Shown here one piece after another: positions 34,476 through 43,192 of a DNA stretch of 64,000 bases. The notes under the pieces are model-generated. The model was not told the DNA's origin. It saw only the letters and a program-made list of their open reading frames with translations, and searched no databases. Both the position numbers and the translations under genes were made by a program. Source of the stretch: Sunxiuqinia rutila (GTDB taxonomy: Bacteria > Bacteroidota > Bacteroidia > Bacteroidales > Prolixibacteraceae); assembly GCF_050589705.1 (NCBI RefSeq), contig NZ_JBNGOT010000001.1:248001-312000 (forward strand), written 5' to 3'. Every line of letters begins with the position of its first letter. Positions within the stretch are counted from its first letter, which is position 1.

Positions 34476-35417
34476 ATGATCACACTAACTCAGTTGGAAT
34501 ACATTGTTGCTGTTGACACGTTTAGGCATTTTGGCCGCGCTGCCGAACATTGCTTTATCACGCAACCCACCCTCAGTATGCAAATCAAAAAGCTGGAAGA
34601 AGATTTAGAGATTATTATTTTCGACCGAAGCAAGCAACCCTTAATTCCAACCGATGTTGGCAAACGCATTATTGAGCAGTCGCGGATTATTTTGCAGGAA
34701 ACCGAAAAGGTAAACGACATTGTCAAGGATCACAAAAATTTGATTTCCGGAGAACTGAAAATCGGAATCATTCCCACACTGGCACCTTACCTATTGCCGC
34801 TCTTTATTGGTAACTACAAGCGCAAATACCCCAATATCCTGATTACCGTTGAGGAGTTGACTACCGAAAATATTGTGGATCACTTAAAGCGCGATTTGCT
34901 GGATGTGGGCGTTTTAGTCACACCGCTTAAAGAGGATAAGATTAATGAGAGGCCGATCTTTTACGAGGAAATGATGCTTTATTGCCACGAGAATCATCCG
35001 CTTTACAATCAGAAAAAACTAAAAGTGAAAGACATTGCCACGCCGGAGATTTGGTTGCTGAGCGATGGCCACTGTTTCCGCCACCAGGTCATCAACCTGT
35101 GTTCCTTTAAAGGGGCATCCAACCGGGAGCTTCCTTTTCACTTCGAAGCAGGCTCGTTAGAGACGCTTATGAACATTATTGACAAGGAAGGCGGCATTAC
35201 CCTGATTCCGGAATTGGCAACGGTGGATATGTCTGATTGTCGAAGAAAACATGTTCGAAGTTTTGATGATGTAACCCCTTTGCGCGAAGTTAGTCTGGTG
35301 TATTCACGCCATTTTGCTAAGAATAAGCTGGTTGACTTGTTGTGGAAAGAGATGGCTGCTGCCATGCCCCAGGAACTGTTGAGTCGCGAGCGGGGAACAA
35401 TTGTAGAATGGAAGTAA
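34476..35417 (+). CDS. oxyR: OxyR-type LysR hydrogen-peroxide sensor
   Basis: A 313-aa LysR-family regulator with an N-terminal winged HTH (residues 1-60: LTQLEYIVAVDTFRHFGRAA, then FITQPTLSMQIKKLEE) and a C-terminal effector domain. The redox pair is present: LLSDGHCFRHQVINLC places Cys200 and Cys209, matching E. coli OxyR Cys199/Cys208 in spacing and context. It should form an intramolecular disulfide on peroxide exposure and activate catalase and peroxiredoxin genes elsewhere. It is a stand-alone gene 60 bp after the methyltransferase. Confidence 0.9.
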   Translation: MITLTQLEYIVAVDTFRHFGRAAEHCFITQPTLSMQIKKLEEDLEIIIFDRSKQPLIPTDVGKRIIEQSRIILQETEKVNDIVKDHKNLISGELKIGIIPTLAPYLLPLFIGNYKRKYPNILITVEELTTENIVDHLKRDLLDVGVLVTPLKEDKINERPIFYEEMMLYCHENHPLYNQKKLKVKDIATPEIWLLSDGHCFRHQVINLCSFKGASNRELPFHFEAGSLETLMNIIDKEGGITLIPELATVDMSDCRRKHVRSFDDVTPLREVSLVYSRHFAKNKLVDLLWKEMAAAMPQELLSRERGTIVEWK

Positions 35418-35469
35418 ATTTTTTTCATTTTTTGTTTTGAAGTTTAAAAAATGTTCCATTTCTTTGCAT

Positions 35470-35519
35470 CGCTGAAATCAAAAACAGCCACCCTAAAAGT
35501 AGGGCAGCCGATTTCAGCG
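35470..35519. promoter_or_regulatory. Structured element: 10-bp outer stem with inner hairpin
   Basis: CGCTGAAATC (35470-35479) pairs perfectly with GATTTCAGCG (35510-35519). Inside it, CCCT-AAAAGT-AGGG forms a second hairpin (35491-35504). The oligo-A just after it on the + strand gives no U-run on either strand, so it is not a standard terminator. It may be the 3' end of the oxyR transcript or an unannotated small RNA structure. Confidence 0.4.
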
Positions 35520-35538
35520 AAAAAAAATCCTGAGAAAA

Positions 35539-35569
35539 TTTGGAAGCAAAAAAAAAACAATTACTTTTG
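35539..35569 (+). promoter_or_regulatory. Bacteroidota-type promoter for tRNA-Glu and rpsT
   Basis: TTTG at 35539-35542 and TACTTTTG at 35562-35569 are separated by exactly 19 nt, matching the -33 TTTG / -7 TAnnTTTG consensus. Transcription would start near 35576, about 20 nt before the tRNA. Confidence 0.75.
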
Positions 35570-35596
35570 CAACTCCAATTCAGGAACAGACATGAT

Positions 35597-35668
35597 GGCC
35601 CGTTCGTCTAGGGGTTAGGACGCCAGGTTTTCATCCTGGTAGCAGGGGTTCGAATCCCCTACGGGCTA
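35597..35668 (+). tRNA. tRNA-Glu (anticodon UUC)
   Basis: A 72-nt cloverleaf. The acceptor GGCCCGT pairs with ACGGGCT (G1-U72 wobble) and the discriminator is A. The anticodon stem is CCAGG/CCTGG around loop TTTTCAT, giving anticodon TTC. The T arm is AGGGG-TTCGAAT-CCCCT-like, with the invariant TTCGA. CCA is not encoded. It lies between a clear promoter and rpsT and is probably co-transcribed with it. Confidence 0.95.
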
Positions 35669-35698
35669 CTAATTTTATTTATTCAGAAGAAACAGAAA

Positions 35699-35950
35699 AT
35701 GGCACATCATCAATCGGCTAAAAAAAGAATTCGTCAAGACGAAAAAAAGAAAGTACACAATAAGTACTTTGCCAAGACTATGCGTAATGCGCTTCGTGAT
35801 ATTCGTGCGATAAGCGAAAAGGAAGCAGCCGTAGCGCAACTTCCAAAGGTTGTTTCTATGATTGATCGATTGGCTAAGAAGAATTTGATTCACAAAAACA
35901 AAGCAGCCAATTTGAAATCAAAATTAACTTCACACGTTAGCAAGTTATAA
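35699..35950 (+). CDS. rpsT: 30S ribosomal protein S20
   Basis: An 83-aa, highly basic helical protein beginning MAHHQSAKKRIRQDEKKK, the classic S20 N-terminus, with KNLIHKNKAANLKSKLTSHV near the C-terminus. It binds the 5' and 3'-minor domains of 16S rRNA during small-subunit assembly. It follows tRNA-Glu by 30 bp, with no second promoter visible, and is followed by a strong terminator. Confidence 0.97.
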   Translation: MAHHQSAKKRIRQDEKKKVHNKYFAKTMRNALRDIRAISEKEAAVAQLPKVVSMIDRLAKKNLIHKNKAANLKSKLTSHVSKL

Positions 35951-35970
35951 GCAAACACAAGATATTAAGG

Positions 35971-36000
35971 AAGCCTCTTCGAAAGAAGAGGCTTTTTTTT
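35971..36000 (+). terminator. Rho-independent terminator of rpsT
   Basis: AAGCCTCTTC, loop GAAA, GAAGAGGCTT, followed by a run of T. A stable stem with a GNRA tetraloop, 20 bp after the rpsT stop. Confidence 0.92.
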
Positions 36001-36072
36001 GCTCTGAACTGAAGGATGGATTTCATTATTTCTCTCATTCTTCATAACTTGGTTTAGCACAACAGCACCATC

Positions 36073-36762
36073 ATGTACAAGAAACCAAGTATTAAAGAGT
36101 GGGCCGTGGAAGACCGGCCACGGGAAAAACTGTTGACCAAAGGAACACGCTCCCTGTCGGAAGCTGAATTGCTGGCCATTTTAATTGGCTCAGGCAATTC
36201 GAAAGAATCGGCCGTTGAATTATCCCGCCGTATTTTGGGAACGGTGAACAATGATTTAGCGACGCTCAGTAAAAAAGATGCCTCCTACCTGCTTAAGTTT
36301 AATGGTATTGGAGAGGCCAAAGCTGTGAATATTCTGGCTGCACTGGAATTGGGGAGGCGCCGAAAAGAAGAAAATGCCCCGGCCAAAACGGTCATAGTCA
36401 ATAGTCGTGATGCAGCAAACTATTTTCGGCCTCTGCTGGAAGATCTTCCTCATGAAGAATTTTGGATTTTATTGCTCAACCGTTCCAACACCGTTATCGA
36501 TAAATTTATGGTGAGCCAAGGCGGCATTACCGGGACGGTGATTGATGTCAAGCTGATTTTGAAAACAGCCCTTGAAAAATTAGCCTGCTCCTTGATTTTA
36601 TGCCACAATCATCCTTCGGGAAACTGCGCTGCCAGCGAAGCTGACAAAAAAGTAACCCGAAGAATTAAGGATGCTGCCGAATTAATGGAAATTACAGTGC
36701 TCGATCATGTCATTATTGCCCACGATCAGTATCTTAGCTTTGCTGATGAGGCTTTACTTTAA
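36073..36762 (+). CDS. radC: RadC family JAB-domain protein
   Basis: A 229-aa protein. The N-terminal half has the helix-hairpin-helix-like UPF0758 region (SLSEAELLAILIGSG, FNGIGEAKAVNILAALELGRR). The C-terminal half is the JAB1/MPN-type metal site, HNHPSGNCAASEAD with HNHPSG at residues 178-183 and the distal Asp. This is full length for the family. Despite the name its role in DNA repair is doubtful; it is a predicted zinc metalloenzyme of unknown substrate. The gene after it starts 9 nt past its stop, so it probably leads the downstream operon. Confidence 0.92.
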   Translation: MYKKPSIKEWAVEDRPREKLLTKGTRSLSEAELLAILIGSGNSKESAVELSRRILGTVNNDLATLSKKDASYLLKFNGIGEAKAVNILAALELGRRRKEENAPAKTVIVNSRDAANYFRPLLEDLPHEEFWILLLNRSNTVIDKFMVSQGGITGTVIDVKLILKTALEKLACSLILCHNHPSGNCAASEADKKVTRRIKDAAELMEITVLDHVIIAHDQYLSFADEALL

Positions 36763-36771
36763 AAACCAATT

Positions 36772-38100
36772 ATGCTTGTTGTATTTGCTCAGGAAATAAC
36801 CAATCGCTTGCAATACACCTTTGATTTTATTTTTTCCGAAATCCTGGGCGTTCCTTTTTTGTTGACAACCGACCTGCATGAGTTTAATGAAAGCCAGTTT
36901 CCGAAGATAAATTATTCCTTGCTTCCACTGGATTGTCCGTTACAGATGCATCCACATCCGATTCTTTTTCAACATACCATTAATTTTCATAGTCTGGAAG
37001 CAGTGCCCTATAAGGAAGAAGTGTATTTTTTTGAATCCTCAGGTGATTCTTTTTTACCATTTGATCCTTTTGCAGCCAGTTTTTATTTGCTGAGTCGGTA
37101 CGAGGAGTACCTGATGCGCGAGCTGGATGAACATCATCGTTATCCGTCGCATCATAGTGTGCTGTATCGCAATCATTTGTTGGATAAGCCGGTGGTTAAT
37201 CAGTGGGCGCAACTTATTGCTCATGAAATAAAGATGCATTATCCTGGATTTGACTATGAAAAACCTCGCTTTGATTTTCTTTCAACCATTGATATTGATA
37301 ATGCCTGGGCATATAAAAACAAAGGATGGTGGCGCACGGCTGGCGCTTTTGTGCGTGGTTTGCTCAAAGGCGAAAAGCATTTGCTGGAAGAACGGATGCA
37401 GGTGTTGCGAGGAGAATTGCACGATCCGTATGATACTTACGATTACATTCGCGAGCTGTATGGGGAGCGAAAAGAGCTGCTTCTCTTTTTTATTTTATTA
37501 GGCAAAACAAGTCAATACGACCGGAATGTGTCGCCTGACAATGAGGAACTTCAAAAACTGATAAAAGAGCTAAGTGCCAATTTTCAATTGGGCATTCATC
37601 CTTCCTACCGGTCAACAAAAAGGAAAAAGGAACTTCGGCAGGAGATCCGAACCCTGGAGACTATTACTCAGCATAAGGTGGAAGCCTCGCGTCAGCATTT
37701 TTTGCGTCTGGTGCTTCCAACCACATACCGGCGTTTAATCAAGGCAGGCATTCAACATGATTATACCATGGGGTATGCCGACCAGTGTGGATTTCGCGCA
37801 GGAACTTCCAGCTCCTTCTGGTTTTATGACCTGAAAAAAGAGGAGCAAACCACGCTTCGGATTCACCCTTTTCAGCTCATGGATGTCACGCTTAAAAATT
37901 ACCTGAAACTTGCGCCTGACGAGGCATTGGAGGTCATTGGAAAATTAATGCAGGAAATTCGGGAATACGGGGGAACTTTTATATGTTTATGGCATAATGA
38001 AAGTCTGAGTGACCGGGGAGAATGGAAAGGATGGCGTACCGTGTTTGAACAGATGACAGAACAGGCGATTAAGTACAAGGATGAATCAGGAACTAATTAG
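36772..38100 (+). CDS. DUF7033/polysaccharide-deacetylase-like protein
   Basis: A 442-aa cytoplasmic protein of a Bacteroidota family annotated as polysaccharide deacetylase-like. The N-terminal about 190 residues correspond to the DUF7033-type region (FFESSGDSFLPFDPFAASFYLLSRYEEYL). The C-terminal part carries acidic/histidine motifs like those of a NodB fold: FLSTIDIDNAW, LGIHPSYRS and TMGYADQCGFRAGTS. It starts a run of four overlapping or abutting genes; its 3' end overlaps the next gene by 20 nt. It probably modifies an N-acetylated glycan, but the substrate is not evident. Confidence 0.7.
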   Translation: MLVVFAQEITNRLQYTFDFIFSEILGVPFLLTTDLHEFNESQFPKINYSLLPLDCPLQMHPHPILFQHTINFHSLEAVPYKEEVYFFESSGDSFLPFDPFAASFYLLSRYEEYLMRELDEHHRYPSHHSVLYRNHLLDKPVVNQWAQLIAHEIKMHYPGFDYEKPRFDFLSTIDIDNAWAYKNKGWWRTAGAFVRGLLKGEKHLLEERMQVLRGELHDPYDTYDYIRELYGERKELLLFFILLGKTSQYDRNVSPDNEELQKLIKELSANFQLGIHPSYRSTKRKKELRQEIRTLETITQHKVEASRQHFLRLVLPTTYRRLIKAGIQHDYTMGYADQCGFRAGTSSSFWFYDLKKEEQTTLRIHPFQLMDVTLKNYLKLAPDEALEVIGKLMQEIREYGGTFICLWHNESLSDRGEWKGWRTVFEQMTEQAIKYKDESGTN

Positions 38101-38992
38101 CTACGTCAATTATGAAGCGATTGATACCGACCAATGGGATCGGTGTTTGGACAATGCGCCCAATAGCTTGATTTATGCCCGCTCATGGTATCTCGACAAG
38201 CTTTGCGACCGTTGGGATGCTTTGGTGATGGGGAATTATCGGTATGTCATGCCCTTGACTTACCGCCAGAAGTTCGGCATTCGCTATTTGTACCAACCTT
38301 TGTTTTGTCAGCAACTCGGCATTTTTCCAACACCAACCAGGGAAGTCAGTCAGCTGTTTTTACAGGAAGTGGCCCGGCGGTTTTCGTTTGCCGAAATCAA
38401 TCTGAACGCCATGCAACTTCCGGTAGACAGTGTTGGTGGGTATGAAAAACGGCAAAACCTGTTGTTGTCGCTCGTGGATAGTTATGAGGTAATGGCCGGT
38501 AATTATTCGCAACATACCCGGCGTAAACTTAAAAAAGCCAGCAAGCACCAATTGAGTTTGGTGAGCAGTATTTCAGCAGTAGAATACCTGCGTTTTAAAA
38601 AGAAAAACCAACAGGTTCGTTTGTCGGAGAAGGAAATGCAGAAGCTGCGAAATATTCTGGCCTTTGCGCTAAGCCGAAGCCTGGGGCAAATCTATGGCGT
38701 TTATTCGCCCGGCAATGAGCTTTGTGCAGCTGCCTTTTTTATTCGGGACAAATACCGGGTAACTTACCTGAGTGCTATCAGCAGTGCGGAAGGTAAAAAG
38801 TACCAGGCCATGTATTTCCTGATTGACCGGTTTATTCAGGAGAACGCCGGCAAAGAGTACTTGCTGGATTTTGAAGGATCACAAATACCGGGCGTTGCCC
38901 GACTATATACAGGATTTGGGGCAAGCCCCGAAAAGTACCATCACTACCGGTACAACCGGTTGCCGTGGTGGTTAAAATGGCTTAAAAAATGA
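38081..38992 (+). CDS. FemAB/GNAT-like acyltransferase (303 aa)
   Basis: No signal peptide. Residues about 125-285 resemble the acetyltransferase fold of FemAB/BioF2-like proteins: YSQHTRRKLKKASKH, GQIYGVYSPGNELCAAAFFI, then YQAMYFLIDRFIQENAGKEYLLDFEGSQIPG, where the substrate and cofactor strands are expected. Proteins of this type add acyl or aminoacyl groups to cell-surface precursors. It overlaps the upstream deacetylase-like gene by 20 nt and the downstream deacetylase gene by 4 nt, which strongly implies a common pathway. Specific donor and acceptor are unknown. Confidence 0.65.
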   Translation: MNQELISYVNYEAIDTDQWDRCLDNAPNSLIYARSWYLDKLCDRWDALVMGNYRYVMPLTYRQKFGIRYLYQPLFCQQLGIFPTPTREVSQLFLQEVARRFSFAEINLNAMQLPVDSVGGYEKRQNLLLSLVDSYEVMAGNYSQHTRRKLKKASKHQLSLVSSISAVEYLRFKKKNQQVRLSEKEMQKLRNILAFALSRSLGQIYGVYSPGNELCAAAFFIRDKYRVTYLSAISSAEGKKYQAMYFLIDRFIQENAGKEYLLDFEGSQIPGVARLYTGFGASPEKYHHYRYNRLPWWLKWLKK

Positions 38993-39927
38993 ACATCAGA
39001 AACAAAATATTAACAGCGGTGGCTAAACCTTTTTCACTTGCCTCTTTAGGTTCGGGTGAGGAAGTGCCTGTACTGCTGCCTTTTTATCACATAGTGAAAG
39101 ATGGGGAACACCCGTTTCAGTACAATTACCGTTTCCCGTCAATCAGCCGGTTCAAGAAAGACTTGGACTTTTTGTTGACCCATTTTGACCCCATATCGCT
39201 TGAAGAGCTTTACAAAGGTCACAATCTGAGGAATACCTTTCACCTTAGTTTTGATGATGGCTTGCGGGAATGTTATGAGGTGATTGCTCCTATTTTGAAG
39301 GAGAAGGGTGTTCCGGCTACTTTTTTCGTCAACCCGGCTTTTGTCGATAATCACGATCTTTTTCACCGGTATAAAGCAGCGGTTTTGCATCAGTTTTTTG
39401 CCAAACAAGGGGTGGCTTCTGATCTGCAAAATACCTATGCCGATTTGCTTTCGCTGGACCAGATGGCCGAAGACGTTGGCCTGGATTGGGAAGCCTATCT
39501 GCAAAAGGAAAGTCCTTACATGACCCTGGAACAACTGCATCAGTTGGAAAAGGATGGTTTTACGGTGGGAGCTCATAGCTGGGATCATCCGGAATTCTGG
39601 CTCTTGGATGAAGAACATCAGCTGGATGAAATCAGGGAAAGTATGGAGTGGCTGACGGCCAATTTTTCGCCTGCCGTTAAAGCATTTGCTTTTCCGTTTA
39701 CCGATGAAGGGGTGTCGCGCGATGTGTTTGATGCCATTCGGCGCGAGCGTTTATGCGATCTGACCTTTGGTACGGCCGGTCTGAAGCTAGATCCGGAAAA
39801 GAAACATTATCAGCGGCTGGCCATGGAGCAGGACGGTTTTGCTTGTGCCAGCCAACTTGTGAAAATGGAATTTTTGTCGTTTCAAATGAAACGATTGGTA
39901 AATAAACATGTGGTAAAAAGAGAATAG
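38989..39927 (+). CDS. NodB-type polysaccharide deacetylase
   Basis: A 312-aa protein with the NodB homology motifs: HLSFDDGLRECYEVI (motif 1, catalytic Asp and metal Asp), GVPATFFVNPAF, and VGAHSWDHPEF (motif 2, metal-binding His pair). It should hydrolyse N-acetyl groups from an amino sugar in a glycan or glycolipid. There is no clear signal peptide, so a cytoplasmic precursor substrate is likelier than mature wall. An insertion (about residues 115-170) separates motifs 1 and 2. It overlaps its upstream neighbour by 4 nt, and only 3 nt separate it from the next gene. Confidence 0.85.
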   Translation: MNIRNKILTAVAKPFSLASLGSGEEVPVLLPFYHIVKDGEHPFQYNYRFPSISRFKKDLDFLLTHFDPISLEELYKGHNLRNTFHLSFDDGLRECYEVIAPILKEKGVPATFFVNPAFVDNHDLFHRYKAAVLHQFFAKQGVASDLQNTYADLLSLDQMAEDVGLDWEAYLQKESPYMTLEQLHQLEKDGFTVGAHSWDHPEFWLLDEEHQLDEIRESMEWLTANFSPAVKAFAFPFTDEGVSRDVFDAIRRERLCDLTFGTAGLKLDPEKKHYQRLAMEQDGFACASQLVKMEFLSFQMKRLVNKHVVKRE

Positions 39928-39930
39928 ATC

Positions 39931-40998
39931 ATGGAATTGAAGAAGATTCGGTTGCAGGAGTTAGAGTCATTTCTAACGAGTGATTTTTTTCGGGATTTGG
40001 AAACAAAACCCATTAGTCCGGCCCGGGTAGCCTCCTATGTTAATAATCCGCATGCAGAGGCGGAAGATCCGGTGCTTTACCTGCTTCACGATGATACAAA
40101 GCTGATTGCTTTTCGAACTCTTTATCCTGCCCGCCTGATGAACCAAAGCAAGCGAATTGCCTGGCTGAGTGGAAACTGGGTTCATCCCGATTATCGACGT
40201 CGGGGGTATTCAACACAACTGCTGACCGAGGCCTTGAAAGATTGGGAGGAGCGCTTGCTGTTTACCAATTATGCGCCTGCTTCGCTCCAGGTTTACCTAA
40301 AATCAGAATACTTTACGCCGATGTTTTTGGAGGATGGCGTGCGCTTTTACTTTTTTGTCAAAACCGCTGACTTACTGCGCGATCGGTTTAAGGGGATGAC
40401 GCCTTTCTTTAAAGTTGTGGATGTGTTCATTCGTCTTTTGGCCAACCTGATGCGCTTGCTGTATCATCCCCGCCGCTGGAAGCAGCTCAATATTGATGTG
40501 CTCGACTTGCCGGATGAGGCTTGTTATCGCTTGGTTGAAGCCAAAAAGGATAGTTACCTGTTTGAGCGTGGGCAAAAAGAACTGGAATGGATTTTTGCCT
40601 ATCCTTGGGTATCCACTGCGAAAAAGGACTGGCTGCCGAACTATCCGTTTTCTTCCTATGCCAGCCAGTTTCATTACAAAACGGTCAAATTCATGAAGGG
40701 GCGGCGGTTGATTGGCTTTCTGATTTATTCAATTCGTGATGGCCATTTGAAAACCGTTCATCTGCAGTTGCCGCAAAATTCATTGTGGGTAGCCGCTCGT
40801 TTTCTGATTCAGCTTTCGGTGCGGAAAAAAATTGAAATTCTGACAATTTTGGAGCCCGAGCTGGCAAAAAAGATTCAGAAACATGCGAACCCATTTCTGT
40901 TTCATAAGAGAATAGAACAAGGAATTTATTCTTCTTTCCCGATTTCTGCAGCGATGCGCAAAATTCAGGACGGTGAAGGGGATTTTATCTTTACTTAA
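39931..40998 (+). CDS. GNAT family N-acetyltransferase (355 aa)
   Basis: The N-terminal half has a GNAT fold with the acetyl-CoA pyrophosphate loop: AWLSGNWVHPDYRRRGYSTQLLTEAL (residues about 73-98, the RRRGYS loop). The C-terminal half (residues about 130-355) is an extra domain of unknown function containing a basic, aromatic stretch. No signal peptide. As last member of the deacetylase/acyltransferase operon it may acylate the amine exposed by deacetylation; this is inferred from order and spacing. Confidence 0.75.
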   Translation: MELKKIRLQELESFLTSDFFRDLETKPISPARVASYVNNPHAEAEDPVLYLLHDDTKLIAFRTLYPARLMNQSKRIAWLSGNWVHPDYRRRGYSTQLLTEALKDWEERLLFTNYAPASLQVYLKSEYFTPMFLEDGVRFYFFVKTADLLRDRFKGMTPFFKVVDVFIRLLANLMRLLYHPRRWKQLNIDVLDLPDEACYRLVEAKKDSYLFERGQKELEWIFAYPWVSTAKKDWLPNYPFSSYASQFHYKTVKFMKGRRLIGFLIYSIRDGHLKTVHLQLPQNSLWVAARFLIQLSVRKKIEILTILEPELAKKIQKHANPFLFHKRIEQGIYSSFPISAAMRKIQDGEGDFIFT

Positions 40999-41023
40999 GC
41001 CCCTCTAAAAAGAAAAAAATCGT

Positions 41024-41031
41024 TATTTTCG
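41024..41031 (+). promoter_or_regulatory. Weak candidate -7 element upstream of upp
   Basis: TATTTTCG is one mismatch from TAnnTTTG and lies 17 nt before the upp ATG. No TTTG at the right -33 distance. Confidence 0.25.
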
Positions 41032-41047
41032 GCAAAATTTTTTGGAC

Positions 41048-41710
41048 ATGAAAGTAATCAACCTGAGCGAGTCGAATTCCATTTTCAATCAATACATTGC
41101 AGAGATACGAGATCACGAGATTCAGAAGGATCCTCTTCGATTTCGAAAAAACTTACAACGTTTTGGCGAAATATTTGCTTACGAAATCAGCAAGACGCTC
41201 GATTTTAAAGTAAAAGAAGTAAAAACACCACTTGGTGTGGCTAAAGTTCCAACTCTGCACCAGCAACCGGTTCTGGCAACTATTTTACGTGCCGGATTGC
41301 CTCTTCAGCAAGGTTTGCTGAATATTTTTGACCGGGCTGAAAATGCGTTTATCTCGGCTTACCGGAAGTATGATGATCAAGGGCAGTTTCATATTGAGTT
41401 TGAATACCTGGCATCGCCGGACTTGGATGAAAAAGTAGCAATTCTTTCGGATCCGATGTTGGCTTCGGGCGCTTCGATGGAAATGGGATACAAAGCACTT
41501 TTGCAAAAAGGTGATCCAACACATGTACACCTGGTGGTGGTTATTGCCAGTAAGAAAGGGGTGGAATACGTTCAGGAGACAATTAAAGCCAAAAATGTAA
41601 CACTTTGGGTTGGTGCCATTGACGACGAAATGACCGTTAAATCATACATTGTTCCCGGATTGGGAGATGCAGGCGATTTGGCTTTTGGCCCCAAAGCTGA
41701 TTCACACTAG
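41048..41710 (+). CDS. upp: Uracil phosphoribosyltransferase
   Basis: Converts uracil and PRPP to UMP in pyrimidine salvage. Visible motifs are ATILRAGLPLQQGLLNIF, the PRPP-loop region ILSDPMLASGASMEMGYKAL, and the C-terminal YIVPGLGDAGDLAFG uracil-binding segment. From the ATG at 41048 the product is 220 aa, normal for the family; the TTG two codons earlier is not needed as start. A bidirectional terminator follows, separating it from the convergent transporter gene. Confidence 0.95.
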   Translation: MKVINLSESNSIFNQYIAEIRDHEIQKDPLRFRKNLQRFGEIFAYEISKTLDFKVKEVKTPLGVAKVPTLHQQPVLATILRAGLPLQQGLLNIFDRAENAFISAYRKYDDQGQFHIEFEYLASPDLDEKVAILSDPMLASGASMEMGYKALLQKGDPTHVHLVVVIASKKGVEYVQETIKAKNVTLWVGAIDDEMTVKSYIVPGLGDAGDLAFGPKADSH

Positions 41711-41744
41711 AAAATAACGAATAAGCGTTAAGATAATTCACAAT

Positions 41745-41775
41745 AGAAAAAACCGGGTGTTGCCCGGTTTTTTTA
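41745..41775. terminator. Bidirectional terminator between upp and the transporter gene
   Basis: AACCGGG, loop TGTTG, CCCGGTT (41751-41769), with a run of A before and a run of T after. It therefore works for upp on + and for the convergent gene on -. Confidence 0.9.
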
Positions 41776-41800
41776 TGTCTTCACTTGTCTGATGATTGCC

Positions 41801-43084
41801 TTATTCGGTTCGTTCCTGGAACTCGCCCAGCTTTTTAACAAACAGGTAGATGGCCAGAATGCCCAACAGGGTATGTACTGTCAGCGTGTACATGATGTAT
41901 TCCGGATGACCGGAAGATTCGTAAATTCCCATCAGCCAGGTATAAACACCACTGAGTGTAGCCCCGATGAAGGTGGCCAGAAAATTGGTTCCCATGTATA
42001 ACCCAGCTTTCTCTTTCGGTGCAATCCACATGATGTACTCCTGAATACGGGGAGAGGAAATCATTTCACCTACGGCAAATAAAAATACGCCAAGAAACAC
42101 TAGGCCGCTTGCAGAGGTCACAGAAAGTCCGAGCACCACAAAGCCGGCCGCTGCAATCAGCAAGCCAATCATAAAGGAAGGAATGGCAGCCCGCTTCTCA
42201 AAAATCCGGGAAATGAGCAATTGAAAAACGATGATGATGTAGCCGGTGTGCGAAATGGCTTCGGCGTTAATCCGCCATACGCCTTCTTCCTGGCTCGAAA
42301 TGAACTGGGCAATACCGGTGCCGGTTACCATGCGAACCGATTCGTATAGCGATGCGGTATCCAGATAATCGTTGATATACACGGCCAGTACGTTGAAAAA
42401 AGCCCAGAAGGGAAGCCAGAAAAATACCCCCAGTAAAATCAGAAAACTCAAAAATTTGAGGTTGGAAAGCGCTTCGCCCATATCCCTGAACTTTTGGCGA
42501 AGGGTGACACCTTCCAGTTCCCGCTCAGGTTCTTTGTAAAAAAGCAGGGTAATGATAAACATCAAACCCACCGTCGCGGCAGCGGTATAAAACACATAAT
42601 CCCATGACCATCCGCGCAGCTTACCCATAACGATTGGTCCCAACGAAGCACCCAGGTTAACCATTTGGTAGAAAATACCGAAACCCAGCGTTTTGTTGGT
42701 CGAATCAGTAGTCGCCCGTACCGTTGACGAAATCAGGGGTTTAAAAATACCGGCCGCAAAACCAATAGTCAGCATGGTCAGGGCTATCCCGTTGAAGGTT
42801 TGGGTTAAAATGAGCAGTAAAATGGCTGGAAGGTAGGCCATGTACGAGATGAGCAACATCTTTTTAAAGCCATACCGGTCAGCAAAAGTCCCTGAAAAAA
42901 GGGGAATAAGATAGGAGAGGGCCAGAAAGATACTTTGGATTGCCCCCAAATCACCTTTGGAAAAGCCCAGTTGTCCCAGGTAAATTCCAAAACTCATGTA
43001 AATGCCGTAATAGGCAAAGCGTTCCAACACTTCAATGGTGTTGGCTACCCAAAATACTTTTGGGAATGGTGTTCGTTTAGCCAT
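41801..43084 (-). CDS. POT-like MFS transporter
   Basis: A 427-aa membrane protein with about 12 predicted transmembrane helices. The N-terminal EVLERFAYYGIYMSF contains the ExxERFxYYG signature of the proton-coupled oligopeptide transporter (POT/PTR) family, followed by an MFS-type loop (GTFADRYGFKKML). It is a little shorter than typical bacterial POT proteins, so substrate (di- or tripeptides) is likely but not certain. Start MAKRTPFPKVFW is well defined. It lies 108 bp downstream of folK on the same strand. Confidence 0.8.
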   Translation of the reverse strand: MAKRTPFPKVFWVANTIEVLERFAYYGIYMSFGIYLGQLGFSKGDLGAIQSIFLALSYLIPLFSGTFADRYGFKKMLLISYMAYLPAILLLILTQTFNGIALTMLTIGFAAGIFKPLISSTVRATTDSTNKTLGFGIFYQMVNLGASLGPIVMGKLRGWSWDYVFYTAAATVGLMFIITLLFYKEPERELEGVTLRQKFRDMGEALSNLKFLSFLILLGVFFWLPFWAFFNVLAVYINDYLDTASLYESVRMVTGTGIAQFISSQEEGVWRINAEAISHTGYIIIVFQLLISRIFEKRAAIPSFMIGLLIAAAGFVVLGLSVTSASGLVFLGVFLFAVGEMISSPRIQEYIMWIAPKEKAGLYMGTNFLATFIGATLSGVYTWLMGIYESSGHPEYIMYTLTVHTLLGILAIYLFVKKLGEFQERTE

Positions 43085-43192
43085 CGCGCTTTTAAAATTT
43101 TAGTTTGAACTAGTTGTTTAGGGCAACAAGGTAGCACTTTTTTGAAAGATCTTATTCTGCCGTGGAGTGGAAATGCCTGCTGATTGGATAAA

